DNA of 14,312 bases. Origin: Verrucomicrobiales bacterium (GTDB lineage: Bacteria > Verrucomicrobiota > Verrucomicrobiia > Verrucomicrobiales > Akkermansiaceae). Shown here in pieces: positions 6,086 through 13,849 of the stretch. Within the stretch, counting starts at the first letter, position 1. The number at the start of each line of letters is the position of its first letter. The translations under genes were made by a program, and so were the position numbers. The DNA lies in assembly GCA_003527555.1 (NCBI GenBank), contig DPWT01000248.1, positions 1 to 14,312 on the forward strand. Reading direction: 5' to 3'. The notes beneath the pieces were generated by a model. It was not told where the DNA came from. It ran no database searches and was given only the letters and a program-made list of their open reading frames with translations.

Positions 6086-8473
6086 CTACCTCCTTGTAGG
6101 ATATCGCAAATACGGACGCTGGCTCGCCGCAGGAATCGCCGGAGCCTGCTTGTCTGGGACAGTAGCCTCAGATCTAGGCTTTCCCGGAAGGATTCCATCA
6201 GCAAAATCACGTGTCGGTTTTGAGGCATTGTAACGACGTTCCATATCGGATTGTGCTTGTTGCTGACTTTCCTCCCCAACAACTATTTGAGGCTGGATAA
6301 ATATCAGCAGCTCACGCCTATCCACGTCTTTTTGAGTTTGCCCAAAAAGCCGTCCCAAACCGGGGATGCGGCTTAGTATTGGCACGCCACTTTTTGTTAT
6401 CTTAGACGATTCTGTTACCAAGCCCCCCAGCACAACCGTTGAATTATTAGCTACAGTTACAGTCGTAGAAATAGATTCTGTAACAATAGTTGGAATGAAG
6501 TTACCATCAATTTCTTGACTGTCTTGAGTATCCTCATTGAGCAAAGAAATGCGCAATGTCACTTCGTGTTCTGAATTGATTAATGGTACAACTTCGAATC
6601 GAAGTAATACATCACGATATTCGATGTTGGTACTTTGGGTCGTCCCTGTGTTGGCCCCACTCGTAAAGGTGTTTGTTGGCACAGCAATTCTACGGCCCGA
6701 TGAGATGACAGCAACACGGTTGTTTGCTGTGTATACTGTTGGACGCGACAGCACCTTAAAATTCGTTTGTGATTCCAGCGCTCTGAGCATGCCAGTGAAG
6801 TCTTTGATGCGACCGTACAGGTTAAGCCCGCCCACTGATGCACCCGCTGCCGTGTTGAGGCCTGCGATTGAACCCAGAGTGGATAGGTCCTGAAGCGCGC
6901 CAGCACCCCCCGTGGTTCCAGCCCCTTGCCGACTACCACCATCAGCCAAACGGCCGAGGCTGACTCCAAAATCTAAATCATCACCCAGACTAACTTGTCC
7001 AAATACAGTTGATATCATCACCTGTTGCGGACGTCCATCAAGCTTGTCGATGAGTTCGGTCACGATACGCAGACTTTCTGGAGGCCCCTGAACTAGTATG
7101 CTGTTAGCTAGGTTGTCCGCAACAATAAAGGTTTTCCCAATAACGATGGATTCGGGCACTTCACTTACATTAAACGCCTCAACCGAATCTACACTGTTGC
7201 GGCTGCCATTCTGTCCATTTTGGTTTCTGCTCGTCGCCTGATTCCTAGTCTGATTAGTCTGACTGCGGTTGTTTCTTGTATTACCTCCCTGACTACTTGC
7301 CGTCGGTCCAGCTGCGGCTTCAAGAGCATCTGCTGCCACTTGCAGGAAATCACTTGCAATGACAAAACGTAATTTTATTTTAATGAAGTTATTTTTATTC
7401 GTGGGAGAGTCGAATTCGCGAGCAAGCCCTTCTACAAATACAATGTCAACCGGGCGCCCCATGATGAAAATTTTATTCAACCTTTGGCTGGCGACAATTT
7501 GCACTGGAATATCTTCTCCAGCTGCCGTCGTGCCAGCACTGGATGCCGTCTTAGCCTGCTTGCCGGGAACGGGTGGTCGGTTTCCTGTATTCGTTGATCG
7601 AGCTGCACCCGCAGTTGTCACACCAGCTGTGGTTTTACGTTGTTGCTGAGCATTCATTATCTCATTGAGTGTCGTGGCAAGTTCCTCGGCATCTGCGAAC
7701 TTCAGCTGCACCCAAGCTGTACTAACATTGCCTGCTGCCACATCAATATAACGTTGTTGGTTTATTAACTTTCTAACAAAAGTTGCTTTGCCAGTAATGA
7801 GCACCGCAGAAGCATTTGGCACTGGAGCAATTTTTGCCCCTGGTCCAAGCCCGTGAATACTCTGCGTAAATGTTCTTACCGCCTCTTCGGGTTTAATGAA
7901 ACCGAGCTTCATGAAATAGGAAATGTAAGTATCCCCATCGGGAATATTTGCGGGGTCATCAATGATACCCTCCAGCTCACTGGGGCCGTTGGCACCGGTG
8001 CCTTGTGCCTTGGGGAGCAGCTTGACTTCATTAGCTCCGCTGGGAACAAAAACAAACCCTTCCATATCCAGCACTTTAACTAACAGGTTAGCGGCCTCCC
8101 GATTAGTTAGTGGTCCACCCTGGTAAAAACGTATCTCAAAATTTTGAGTAGCCGAACTAAGCAAAACTCGCTTACCTGTGTAATCGGAGTAAGCATCAGC
8201 TACACCTTGGTCATCCCAGTTAGAACCATCAATAATCTGCCCAGCCCGACATGCCAACGCCAGAGGATTGTGCTGCTTAACTTGCTGAGGTCCGCGCACT
8301 CCCACTGGAACATGTGCAGCGGGCTTTCCTCCCGGAACAGCAGCGTTACTAACAGACGGAATGACACCGGCTGGATTCTGAGCTGGCGTTGTCGGTTTAG
8401 GGGCAGCAGGTCTCTGCGCCTGAGATGGCAGCACGGTTGCTACAAGAAAAAGAAGTGCTATCGTATGTTTCAT
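6086..8473 (-). CDS. gspD: Type II secretion system outer-membrane secretin GspD
   Basis: This 795-aa protein has a signal peptide (1-19, SQA-Q) and a Pro/Ala-rich linker to about 70. An N0 domain follows (about 76-155, with NWDDQGVADAYSDYTGKRVL), then N1 (about 180-248) and N2 (about 250-355), the latter interrupted by a low-complexity Thr/Ala/Gly loop at about 278-320. N3 (about 362-480) carries an Asn/Gln/Ser/Arg-rich insert at about 388-430. The secretin core is about 485-735, including SNFKVLSRPTV-like text at 570-580 and the signature VPILSRIPGLGRLF at 697-710, ending RRELLIFIQPQIV. A basic tail (745-795) may bind a pilotin. The multimer forms the outer-membrane channel for folded substrates. 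It is the last T2SS gene here. The ATG at 8473-8471 lacks a Shine-Dalgarno site, and the gene's final codons contain AAGGAGGT. Confidence 0.96.
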   Translation of the reverse strand: MKHTIALLFLVATVLPSQAQRPAAPKPTTPAQNPAGVIPSVSNAAVPGGKPAAHVPVGVRGPQQVKQHNPLALACRAGQIIDGSNWDDQGVADAYSDYTGKRVLLSSATQNFEIRFYQGGPLTNREAANLLVKVLDMEGFVFVPSGANEVKLLPKAQGTGANGPSELEGIIDDPANIPDGDTYISYFMKLGFIKPEEAVRTFTQSIHGLGPGAKIAPVPNASAVLITGKATFVRKLINQQRYIDVAAGNVSTAWVQLKFADAEELATTLNEIMNAQQQRKTTAGVTTAGAARSTNTGNRPPVPGKQAKTASSAGTTAAGEDIPVQIVASQRLNKIFIMGRPVDIVFVEGLAREFDSPTNKNNFIKIKLRFVIASDFLQVAADALEAAAGPTASSQGGNTRNNRSQTNQTRNQATSRNQNGQNGSRNSVDSVEAFNVSEVPESIVIGKTFIVADNLANSILVQGPPESLRIVTELIDKLDGRPQQVMISTVFGQVSLGDDLDFGVSLGRLADGGSRQGAGTTGGAGALQDLSTLGSIAGLNTAAGASVGGLNLYGRIKDFTGMLRALESQTNFKVLSRPTVYTANNRVAVISSGRRIAVPTNTFTSGANTGTTQSTNIEYRDVLLRFEVVPLINSEHEVTLRISLLNEDTQDSQEIDGNFIPTIVTESISTTVTVANNSTVVLGGLVTESSKITKSGVPILSRIPGLGRLFGQTQKDVDRRELLIFIQPQIVVGEESQQQAQSDMERRYNASKPTRDFADGILPGKPRSEATVPDKQAPAIPAASQRPYLRYPTRR

Positions 8474-8504
8474 GAAATTGTTCTAGAATTGGAAATTAAC
8501 TTAT

Positions 8505-9068
8505 TTATTTTTTTTTGGGTACTATCCTCTGGCGTCCAGATCTAGTTGATGATGATCTACTTCCCGGAATCGGCGGACTCACCCGAGATGCTGTGCCAGT
8601 TTTGCGGCTAGGAGCTCTTTTTGTGACTGTATTACTAACAGCGGCCACTGGGCGCACCTTGATGAGCTTCTCATCATAGCTTAGCCAGCCCTCTTGGCTA
8701 CCTTTGCGAACGCGCACACGAGAATTCGAACTGTTATTGGTATCTTGCTTCACATCAAGAAGTTGAAATTCGCCAGCACTAAAACCTGGTATGAAGCGAA
8801 TACGCTCCTTACGGTTTTTTTTGTTAATCAAAGTCACTGAATATCCGCCCTCGATAGGGCGTATACTGCCGAGCATCCAGTCACGCTCCAGTGGGGTTTC
8901 TACCTTAATCCGTTCTGGGGGTGGAGGCTTGATAGTAAAAGGCGAACCGCTAATTAAGCCCATAAAATGCGCGACACTTGGTTTTTTTGGCGGAGCTGCA
9001 GATACCAAGACAACCAAACTCAATGAAAAACTCACGGGAAAAAAAGAACGTCGCAATATGGCTTTCAT
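8505..9068 (-). CDS. Exported T2SS-associated protein in a GspC/PilP-like position
   Basis: The 187-aa protein sits between gspM and gspD, 31 nt before gspD. It has a signal peptide or N-terminal anchor (about 1-24, RRSFFPVSFSLSLVVLVSAA), a Pro-rich stretch (SPFTIKPPPPERI), a beta-rich domain (about 62-142, DWMLGSIRPIEGGYSVTLINKKNRKERIRF, with WLSYDEKLIKVRP near its end) and a basic Ser/Arg/Pro-rich tail. Signal, proline linker and small beta domain are what GspC or PilP use to link the inner-membrane platform to the secretin's N0 domain. I do not see a diagnostic GspC motif, so this is inferred from position. The gene ends in a run of nine A residues before TAA; a one-base change there would join it to gspD by an ATGA overlap. 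Confidence 0.6.
   Translation of the reverse strand: MKAILRRSFFPVSFSLSLVVLVSAAPPKKPSVAHFMGLISGSPFTIKPPPPERIKVETPLERDWMLGSIRPIEGGYSVTLINKKNRKERIRFIPGFSAGEFQLLDVKQDTNNSSNSRVRVRKGSQEGWLSYDEKLIKVRPVAAVSNTVTKRAPSRKTGTASRVSPPIPGSRSSSTRSGRQRIVPKKK
8508..8516 (-). repeat. A9 homopolymer at the 3' end of the gene before gspD
   Basis: Nine consecutive A residues (sense strand) encode the last three Lys codons, followed directly by TAA. One extra A would keep the frame open for 14 more codons to a TGA that overlaps the gspD ATG. Runs of this length are prone to polymerase slippage and to sequencing miscounts. Confidence 0.85.
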
Positions 9069-9136
9069 GATTATATATCGTGTTTATATGTATTTAACGC
9101 CTTAATGCTAGTTATTTGTCTGTTCGACATGGTTGT

Positions 9137-9703
9137 TTATTTTGTGGTATCATCAGAGGCCACATCTGAGCCTTCAGATACCGGGGAAAACCACTGAGCA
9201 AGCTCTAATTCACAGTCCATCCGGGTAGCATCGTCACGTTGAGGAGCTATCATCAAGCGAGTGATAGATCGGGATTTTTTAGGATCCTGTAAGTCAACAA
9301 GCCAACGGTAAATTTCTGCATCCCGACCGTTAGCAATCACCTTAACCTTGGCACTGCGAAAAATACCTCCTTCAGATAGGTCTTCACGTTGAAGAATTGG
9401 GCGTTTCTTCATTAATACACGATACCGATTAGCAGATTGCTCGGCATAAGTGGCAAGCTCTGCACGAATTCTGCCGTGTATGCCATCAGCTGGTTGGTTC
9501 TCGACAAACCAGTCCCATTCATCATACCGATTTTTTGCCTTTGCAAGTTTATCACTTTTTTCCTCGATCTCATTCTTGCCGTTAGCCAATGCCACCGTCA
9601 AACGCTGCTTACCCTTGACGTAGAGATTATACACAAAGATGTTGGCGATCACAAACGCAGCAACAACCAGAAGAGTCAGTAGTTTTTTCTCCCGATCATT
9701 CAT
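9137..9703 (-). CDS. gspM: T2SS inner-membrane protein GspM/PilO-like
   Basis: The 188-aa protein has the layout of GspM/PilO. It has a short cytoplasmic start (MNDREKKLL), one transmembrane helix (about 8-27), a charged coiled-coil (about 32-66, VALANGKNEIEEKSDKLAKAKNRYDEW) and a periplasmic ferredoxin-like domain (about 76-173). A Ser/Asp-rich tail follows. GspM pairs with GspL in the assembly platform that transmits motion from the ATPase to the pseudopilus. Its ATG overlaps the TGA of the GspL gene (ATGA at 9703-9700), supporting the pairing. The downstream gap of 68 nt is AT-rich and holds nothing I can name. Sequence similarity in this family is low, so the call rests on architecture and order. 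Confidence 0.8.
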   Translation of the reverse strand: MNDREKKLLTLLVVAAFVIANIFVYNLYVKGKQRLTVALANGKNEIEEKSDKLAKAKNRYDEWDWFVENQPADGIHGRIRAELATYAEQSANRYRVLMKKRPILQREDLSEGGIFRSAKVKVIANGRDAEIYRWLVDLQDPKKSRSITRLMIAPQRDDATRMDCELELAQWFSPVSEGSDVASDDTTK

Positions 9704-10989
9704 AATTCCGTCTCCATTTCATTTGAAACCCCTTCGTAAAAAAACTTCCAGCGGTTTGTCTTGGCATCAAACTCATCAGGCGGTGGATTCCACCTGTATT
9801 CTGGCAGTGCCTTCTTTAGCCGTTCAAGATAGAGGTTTGCCAATTTCGAGTCGTTTGCCTCACCACGGATTTGCACACGGCTGATTTTATTGCCATTCTC
9901 ATCGACTCCGATATTCGCCTCGTATCTATTAAAACGTAGATTCTTGATCTGTCCCGTTGGTATTGCCTCGGATGATCTCTTGAGCAGATGAAGCGGCCAT
10001 CGTTGACTATCAACCACAGGAGCTAGCAAGCTCCAGTTCTTGTCAAAATATTCAATTTCCTTAAAATCAGCACGCACAGCAGCGAGTTCCTTTTTCTGTT
10101 TTTTCGCCTCATTATTTAGCTGGTAATACTCATAGCCAAAGTAACCAGCGAGCCCAAGGTATAGTGCTAACAAAGCAAAAATATATAGGTTTCGTTTATG
10201 TTTCTCTGCCCGCTCTCGCCTCTCAGCACGAACATCAGCTGGAACAATTTTACTCATCAACCGCGGCAAAGTTGGTCGTGGTTTTGGCTCAATAGCATGG
10301 GACATTATCGAAAGCGCTTCAGCCAAATCGCTGACCACATCATCGCTAGGGTCAGATATATTTCCTGTTGTCCAAACCACCAGGCATTCGAGCTCGAATA
10401 ACACACCTTGCAGACTTAGCTGCGTCAGCGCGAGTTGAATTTCCTGCACAGCATCATCATTCAGTGACACACCAGACAGAGCTTGAAAATAACTCAATTC
10501 TCCATGATGCGTCATGGCAAAAACCCATCGACCAAGCTCCTGCCAGATCGTGATACCATTTACAGGCATCTGAAACATGCGCGCAGAAATATCAAATTCA
10601 CTCGGTGATCGCGATGGCATACTCCGTTCCCTCGGCACTGAGAGCACTACACTGAGAAGTGAAGTCTGCTCACCATTGTGCCCGACATGAAACACATCGG
10701 TCAATCTACCTGAATCCTGTTGGATGCGCACACCAGATTTCTCCAAGTGCATAGATACAAGATCATCAAACATGGCTTCATCGGTTGTCTGTACGACGAG
10801 AGGAACGGCAAGAGCCTCTCTCACAGGAAACGCCATCACCAACTTACCCGATGGAATTTTTTCCAGACCGGACGCTTCCATCGGCCCGTTCTCAAGAGCG
10901 CAGCTATAGCCTCTCTCAGGGGTGCCCTGCCACATTTCCCAGCCGATTGGCCCGGGAACGATAAGTGTAATGTCAGATTTGCTACTCAC
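9700..10989 (-). CDS. gspL: T2SS inner-membrane platform protein GspL (PilM/PilN-like)
   Basis: This is a 429-aa protein. A cytoplasmic half (1-240) has the actin-like fold features of GspL/PilM (DITLIVPGPIGWEMW, FPVREALAVPLVVQTTDEAMFDDLVSMHLEKSG, then WVFAMTHHGELSYFQAL). It is followed by a basic linker, one transmembrane helix (about 267-287), a coiled-coil (about 290-313) and a periplasmic PilN-like domain (about 325-420). GspL recruits the ATPase GspE and binds GspM. The start is a GTG (10989-10987). An in-frame TAA lies six bases upstream and the next ATG is codon 19, inside the first strand, so the GTG is well supported. It overlaps gspM by 4 nt and follows gspK after 50 nt. Confidence 0.85.
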   Translation of the reverse strand: MSSKSDITLIVPGPIGWEMWQGTPERGYSCALENGPMEASGLEKIPSGKLVMAFPVREALAVPLVVQTTDEAMFDDLVSMHLEKSGVRIQQDSGRLTDVFHVGHNGEQTSLLSVVLSVPRERSMPSRSPSEFDISARMFQMPVNGITIWQELGRWVFAMTHHGELSYFQALSGVSLNDDAVQEIQLALTQLSLQGVLFELECLVVWTTGNISDPSDDVVSDLAEALSIMSHAIEPKPRPTLPRLMSKIVPADVRAERRERAEKHKRNLYIFALLALYLGLAGYFGYEYYQLNNEAKKQKKELAAVRADFKEIEYFDKNWSLLAPVVDSQRWPLHLLKRSSEAIPTGQIKNLRFNRYEANIGVDENGNKISRVQIRGEANDSKLANLYLERLKKALPEYRWNPPPDEFDAKTNRWKFFYEGVSNEMETEL

Positions 10990-11039
10990 TGGTTTTTAAA
11001 TAGATGCTGTGAAAATGAACGAATAATAAAATGAATCAA

Positions 11040-11978
11040 TTACGGAATGATCTCTTCCTTGCGGCTAAGAATAGGTGGTTGCCCTGTGCGACTTCTGATG
11101 ATCAATGTGATTTTGCGTCGTACAGTTCCTGCCTGCCCTATACTAATGATACGCGTGGTGGTGTCCTGCACTGTCAGCCGGGGCTCTATGACCGGCCGCT
11201 GAAAATCTGAAACACCTAAAATCTCAAGACCTTCCGCCAAATTCTGAATACGCTGATCGTCTTCCGTGTCGCGTTCACGATCTGGCCCAACTATATACTC
11301 TACTAAATCTTGCGCATCATCGATGGATACTTCAGCGGCAGCGGCAATCAGTTCAGGTGCCGCCTCATTGAGGTCAAGCTTACCATTACTCCAAACAGTA
11401 AACCAGTTCCGCCAATCAGGATTGACTTCTTCAAGCATCTGCATGTTTTTCACCAAACGCATTTCATCCAAACTGTAAAACGGTCGATTAAACGGGTGGT
11501 TTGGTCGCCCCTGATCCTCATACCAATCCACCTCAGCACCATTGAGTTCAGTCAAATCACCCGTGTCGACCCAGTCTGTCAAGTTATCTACCAGCATTTG
11601 TGCATCCTCCAACATCAGGCCCCAATCGGTAAGGATATCCGTCAGTAGTTGTTTGTCTTTTCTGAGCAACAATACGTTGATATTGAACCTGGCAGCTTCC
11701 GACGTGATCCGAGCGCGATAGCTGATTTCTTTTTCCTCGTCAGCCCAGATTAGTAGTGGATCATCACGTTGGATCACCGGATTCACCGCCACTGAAACAC
11801 CACGCTCTGCCACTTGTAAGGCATCAAAACCATTGACCTGTGCTGCTGCTATATCTGCATCAAGATAAACCACACGCACAGCAGAAAAAACAGCTAACGC
11901 AAGAATCGCCATAATCCAGAACACGGCAATCAGCGCGCTACCGGATGCCTTGATTTTGTATGTGATGCCTTGTTTCAT
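11040..11978 (-). CDS. gspK: T2SS minor pseudopilin GspK
   Basis: The 312-aa product is the large pseudopilin. It has a basic leader, a prepilin-peptidase site at about G13 with a hydrophobic helix (SALIAVFWIMAILALAVFSAV), and no Glu at position +5, a known peculiarity of GspK. Family motifs follow: ARFNINVLLLRKD (about 96-108), DNLTDWVDTGD (131-141), the P-x-N-R-P-F-Y-SLDEMRLVK stretch (about 160-177) and KLDLNEAAPELI (200-211), the GspK helical domain. GspK caps the pseudopilus tip with GspI and GspJ. The ATG at 11978-11976 overlaps the TGA of gspJ (ATGA). The length agrees with the family (about 300-340 aa). Confidence 0.93.
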   Translation of the reverse strand: MKQGITYKIKASGSALIAVFWIMAILALAVFSAVRVVYLDADIAAAQVNGFDALQVAERGVSVAVNPVIQRDDPLLIWADEEKEISYRARITSEAARFNINVLLLRKDKQLLTDILTDWGLMLEDAQMLVDNLTDWVDTGDLTELNGAEVDWYEDQGRPNHPFNRPFYSLDEMRLVKNMQMLEEVNPDWRNWFTVWSNGKLDLNEAAPELIAAAAEVSIDDAQDLVEYIVGPDRERDTEDDQRIQNLAEGLEILGVSDFQRPVIEPRLTVQDTTTRIISIGQAGTVRRKITLIIRSRTGQPPILSRKEEIIP

Positions 11979-12808
11979 TTTTTATTACCATCCGATGTGC
12001 CCGCTCTACCGCCGCTCAACACGTCACCTTTTCCTCGACTATCACCGCCACGACCTCCCCCCGCTGGCACACCAAATCTTGGAGTTGTCGAACCCTGCTG
12101 AGCCTGAGGTCCGGCAGGATTCTGCTGCATAATTTGTCTAAATATGACTTCTGGATTCTGCTTCGGAACAACCCAAAATGTTTGTTCGATGATATCTGAT
12201 GATGGCTCGAACCGGCAATAAAACTTCACTTGCAACGGTAATTGACCGTTATTATCCCATACGGCGAGCTGTTCCAGGGTGCGGCCATCCACGACCTCGC
12301 ACTCGCACATGAACATATTATCAATCAATGTGATTTCAGCAACAGGCTCGGCAAGATCATCTCCCGTAGAATCAGAATCCTCAAGAATTTGTTCGTCATA
12401 AAAACGCAGCACAACATCCACAAAGCCATCTCTCTGCACCACCGTTGCAAACTGTACGGCCTCGGCAGTCATCGGCACTTCACCCCAGTTGAATGACATT
12501 GGCACATTTTGAAATGTAAGCTCAAATAAATTACGCCTCACATCACCCGTTCCAGCTTCAAACGGCTCTAAGCGCACCACTGCATTTCCGGGGATCTGCT
12601 CAAAATGGTTCTTAAGTAGATTGAAAAATGCATTTCTTTCCATCGTTACGCTCTGCTCATCCACAACTGATTGACTGAGCTCGATTGACGTACGTGACAT
12701 GCGAAAAATCATCCCAATAAGCATACCCACCATACCTAACGCCACGACTACCTCCAGAAGAGTAAACCCTTGGCTCCGCAACGTTCTTTTCTTTTTAGGT
12801 ATGATCAT
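11975..12808 (-). CDS. gspJ: T2SS minor pseudopilin GspJ
   Basis: The frame is open back to 13003, but the chosen ATG at 12808-12806 follows the gspI stop by 7 nt and puts the prepilin signal where it belongs: MIIPKKKRTLRSQG then FTLLEVVVALGMVGMLIGMIF, with cleavage after Gly14 and Glu at +5. The longer start would lie inside gspI and add a meaningless 65 residues. The product has 277 aa, longer than usual GspJ (about 200). The excess is mostly a C-terminal low-complexity tail rich in Gly, Gln, Pro and Arg (about residues 225-277, with PAGPQAQQGSTTPRFG and GGGRGGDSRGKG). GspJ forms the pseudopilus tip with GspI and GspK. The tail is unusual and probably disordered. Confidence 0.9.
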   Translation of the reverse strand: MIIPKKKRTLRSQGFTLLEVVVALGMVGMLIGMIFRMSRTSIELSQSVVDEQSVTMERNAFFNLLKNHFEQIPGNAVVRLEPFEAGTGDVRRNLFELTFQNVPMSFNWGEVPMTAEAVQFATVVQRDGFVDVVLRFYDEQILEDSDSTGDDLAEPVAEITLIDNMFMCECEVVDGRTLEQLAVWDNNGQLPLQVKFYCRFEPSSDIIEQTFWVVPKQNPEVIFRQIMQQNPAGPQAQQGSTTPRFGVPAGGGRGGDSRGKGDVLSGGRAGTSDGNKK

Positions 12809-12815
12809 TTTGTTC

Positions 12816-13289
12816 TTAAGGCCGGTAAAGATTCGCGTATCGCCATGTCTCGGCACTTTGTTGCTGCCACTCGCCACTAACACCCCGCCAATAAAAAATA
12901 ACTTCGATGCGGAACATACTCTGCAGCAACTGGCCGTCTTCGTTTTCCAGCTCCAATGGCTCGATAATTGTTTCGATCTGACCAGGAAATTCCGACTTCT
13001 CATCGCCTGTCAGCTCGGTCAAATCAATAGTCTTAGTACCCTCTTCTAGAGTAGGTTGACTAAGTGCATCAGTCATCGCACTGCGTAAAATCTGCTCAAT
13101 ACGCATTTCATCGCGAATTGTAACCGCCGCTTGGCTAGTCATATACAGGGCTTCAACCAAGGACACAGCTACTGCAGCAAACAACCCAAAAGCGATGATG
13201 CACTCCATGAGTACGTAGCCTGTGCGCATTTTACGCGAATCTCGATGCCCTTGACATCGGGAAATAGAATTTTGATATTGTACTTTCAA
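12816..13289 (-). CDS. gspI: T2SS minor pseudopilin GspI
   Basis: The 157-aa product contains a prepilin signal, RTG followed by YVLMECIIAFGLFAAVAVSLVEALY, with Glu at +5 of the mature protein. A TTG at 13289-13287 overlaps the gspH stop (TTGA) and gives a 24-residue basic leader. The alternative ATG at 13229-13227 would leave only MRTG before the cleavage site. I prefer the TTG because the other genes here are tightly coupled and such leaders usually have more basic residues, but no Shine-Dalgarno site decides it. The remainder is the small alpha/beta pseudopilin head with FRIEVIFYWRG near the end. GspI starts the tip complex with GspJ and GspK. Confidence 0.85.
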   Translation of the reverse strand: MKVQYQNSISRCQGHRDSRKMRTGYVLMECIIAFGLFAAVAVSLVEALYMTSQAAVTIRDEMRIEQILRSAMTDALSQPTLEEGTKTIDLTELTGDEKSEFPGQIETIIEPLELENEDGQLLQSMFRIEVIFYWRGVSGEWQQQSAETWRYANLYRP

Positions 13290-13849
13290 TCTGTATCGAT
13301 GTTCATTTCTTCATTACGCACCCCCGCGGTTAGCGGATGGAGTTCTTGTATAATCCAGCTATTCCCCATAGAACATCGAATGGATATTGGCTCGACTAGA
13401 CCTGTTGGCTCGATCGTCAAAACCACCTTCTTATCTCTCTCAATGAGTTGCCATGTATCACTGCCCCAACGCTTCACTTCATAAATCACTTCACTGTCAG
13501 TTTCCTCAATGTCGGTAATATCCTCAAATTTCTTCCGCACCGCCACCTCATCATAATTATTGCCGCCTCCGTCTTCCGCACGCGCATACTGGGCCCCAAT
13601 CGAAATGGACCCCTCACTAATCACAAGCTGGTAGGCACGCTGCTGCCGAACCGCAATATTTCGTCCGCGCTTTGCTAAAGACTCAATACTACCTATCGAT
13701 TCTCTTAGACGTTGCTCCGCTTGCACATTACCCTGCGAAAGAACAGCCATCGTAGCAATAGCAGCGATGATCGATAGCACAATGACCATCTCCAACAAGG
13801 TAAACCCCTGCGGGCTGGACTTCAACACATCTCTATGTCTAACAATCAT
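13286..13849 (-). CDS. gspH: T2SS minor pseudopilin GspH
   Basis: The 187-aa product has a classic prepilin leader MIVRHRDVLKSSPQG, cleavage after Gly15, and FTLLEMVIVLSIIAAIATMAVL with Glu at +5. The head domain has the GspH/FimT pattern: LAKRGRNIAVRQQRAYQLVIS after the helix, a beta-rich middle and a conserved end of the type LTIEPTGLVEPISIRCS. It connects the tip complex to the GspG body of the pseudopilus. Its ATG shares one base with the gspG stop (TAATG at 13851-13847), and its own stop overlaps the TTG of gspI. An acidic loop (DITDIEETDSE) lies in the head. Confidence 0.9.
   Translation of the reverse strand: MIVRHRDVLKSSPQGFTLLEMVIVLSIIAAIATMAVLSQGNVQAEQRLRESIGSIESLAKRGRNIAVRQQRAYQLVISEGSISIGAQYARAEDGGGNNYDEVAVRKKFEDITDIEETDSEVIYEVKRWGSDTWQLIERDKKVVLTIEPTGLVEPISIRCSMGNSWIIQELHPLTAGVRNEEMNIDTD

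Noticed and set aside
9070..9075. Perfect TATAAT on the minus strand before the gene at 8505-9068
   Set aside because: It ends one base before the ATG, so transcription would start inside the gene. It lies in an AT-rich gap of an operon and no good -35 is at the right distance.
12809..13003. Longer GspJ start giving 342 aa
   Set aside because: The extra 65 residues lie over gspI and would put the prepilin signal far from the N-terminus; the ATG at 12808 fits both the family and the operon spacing.
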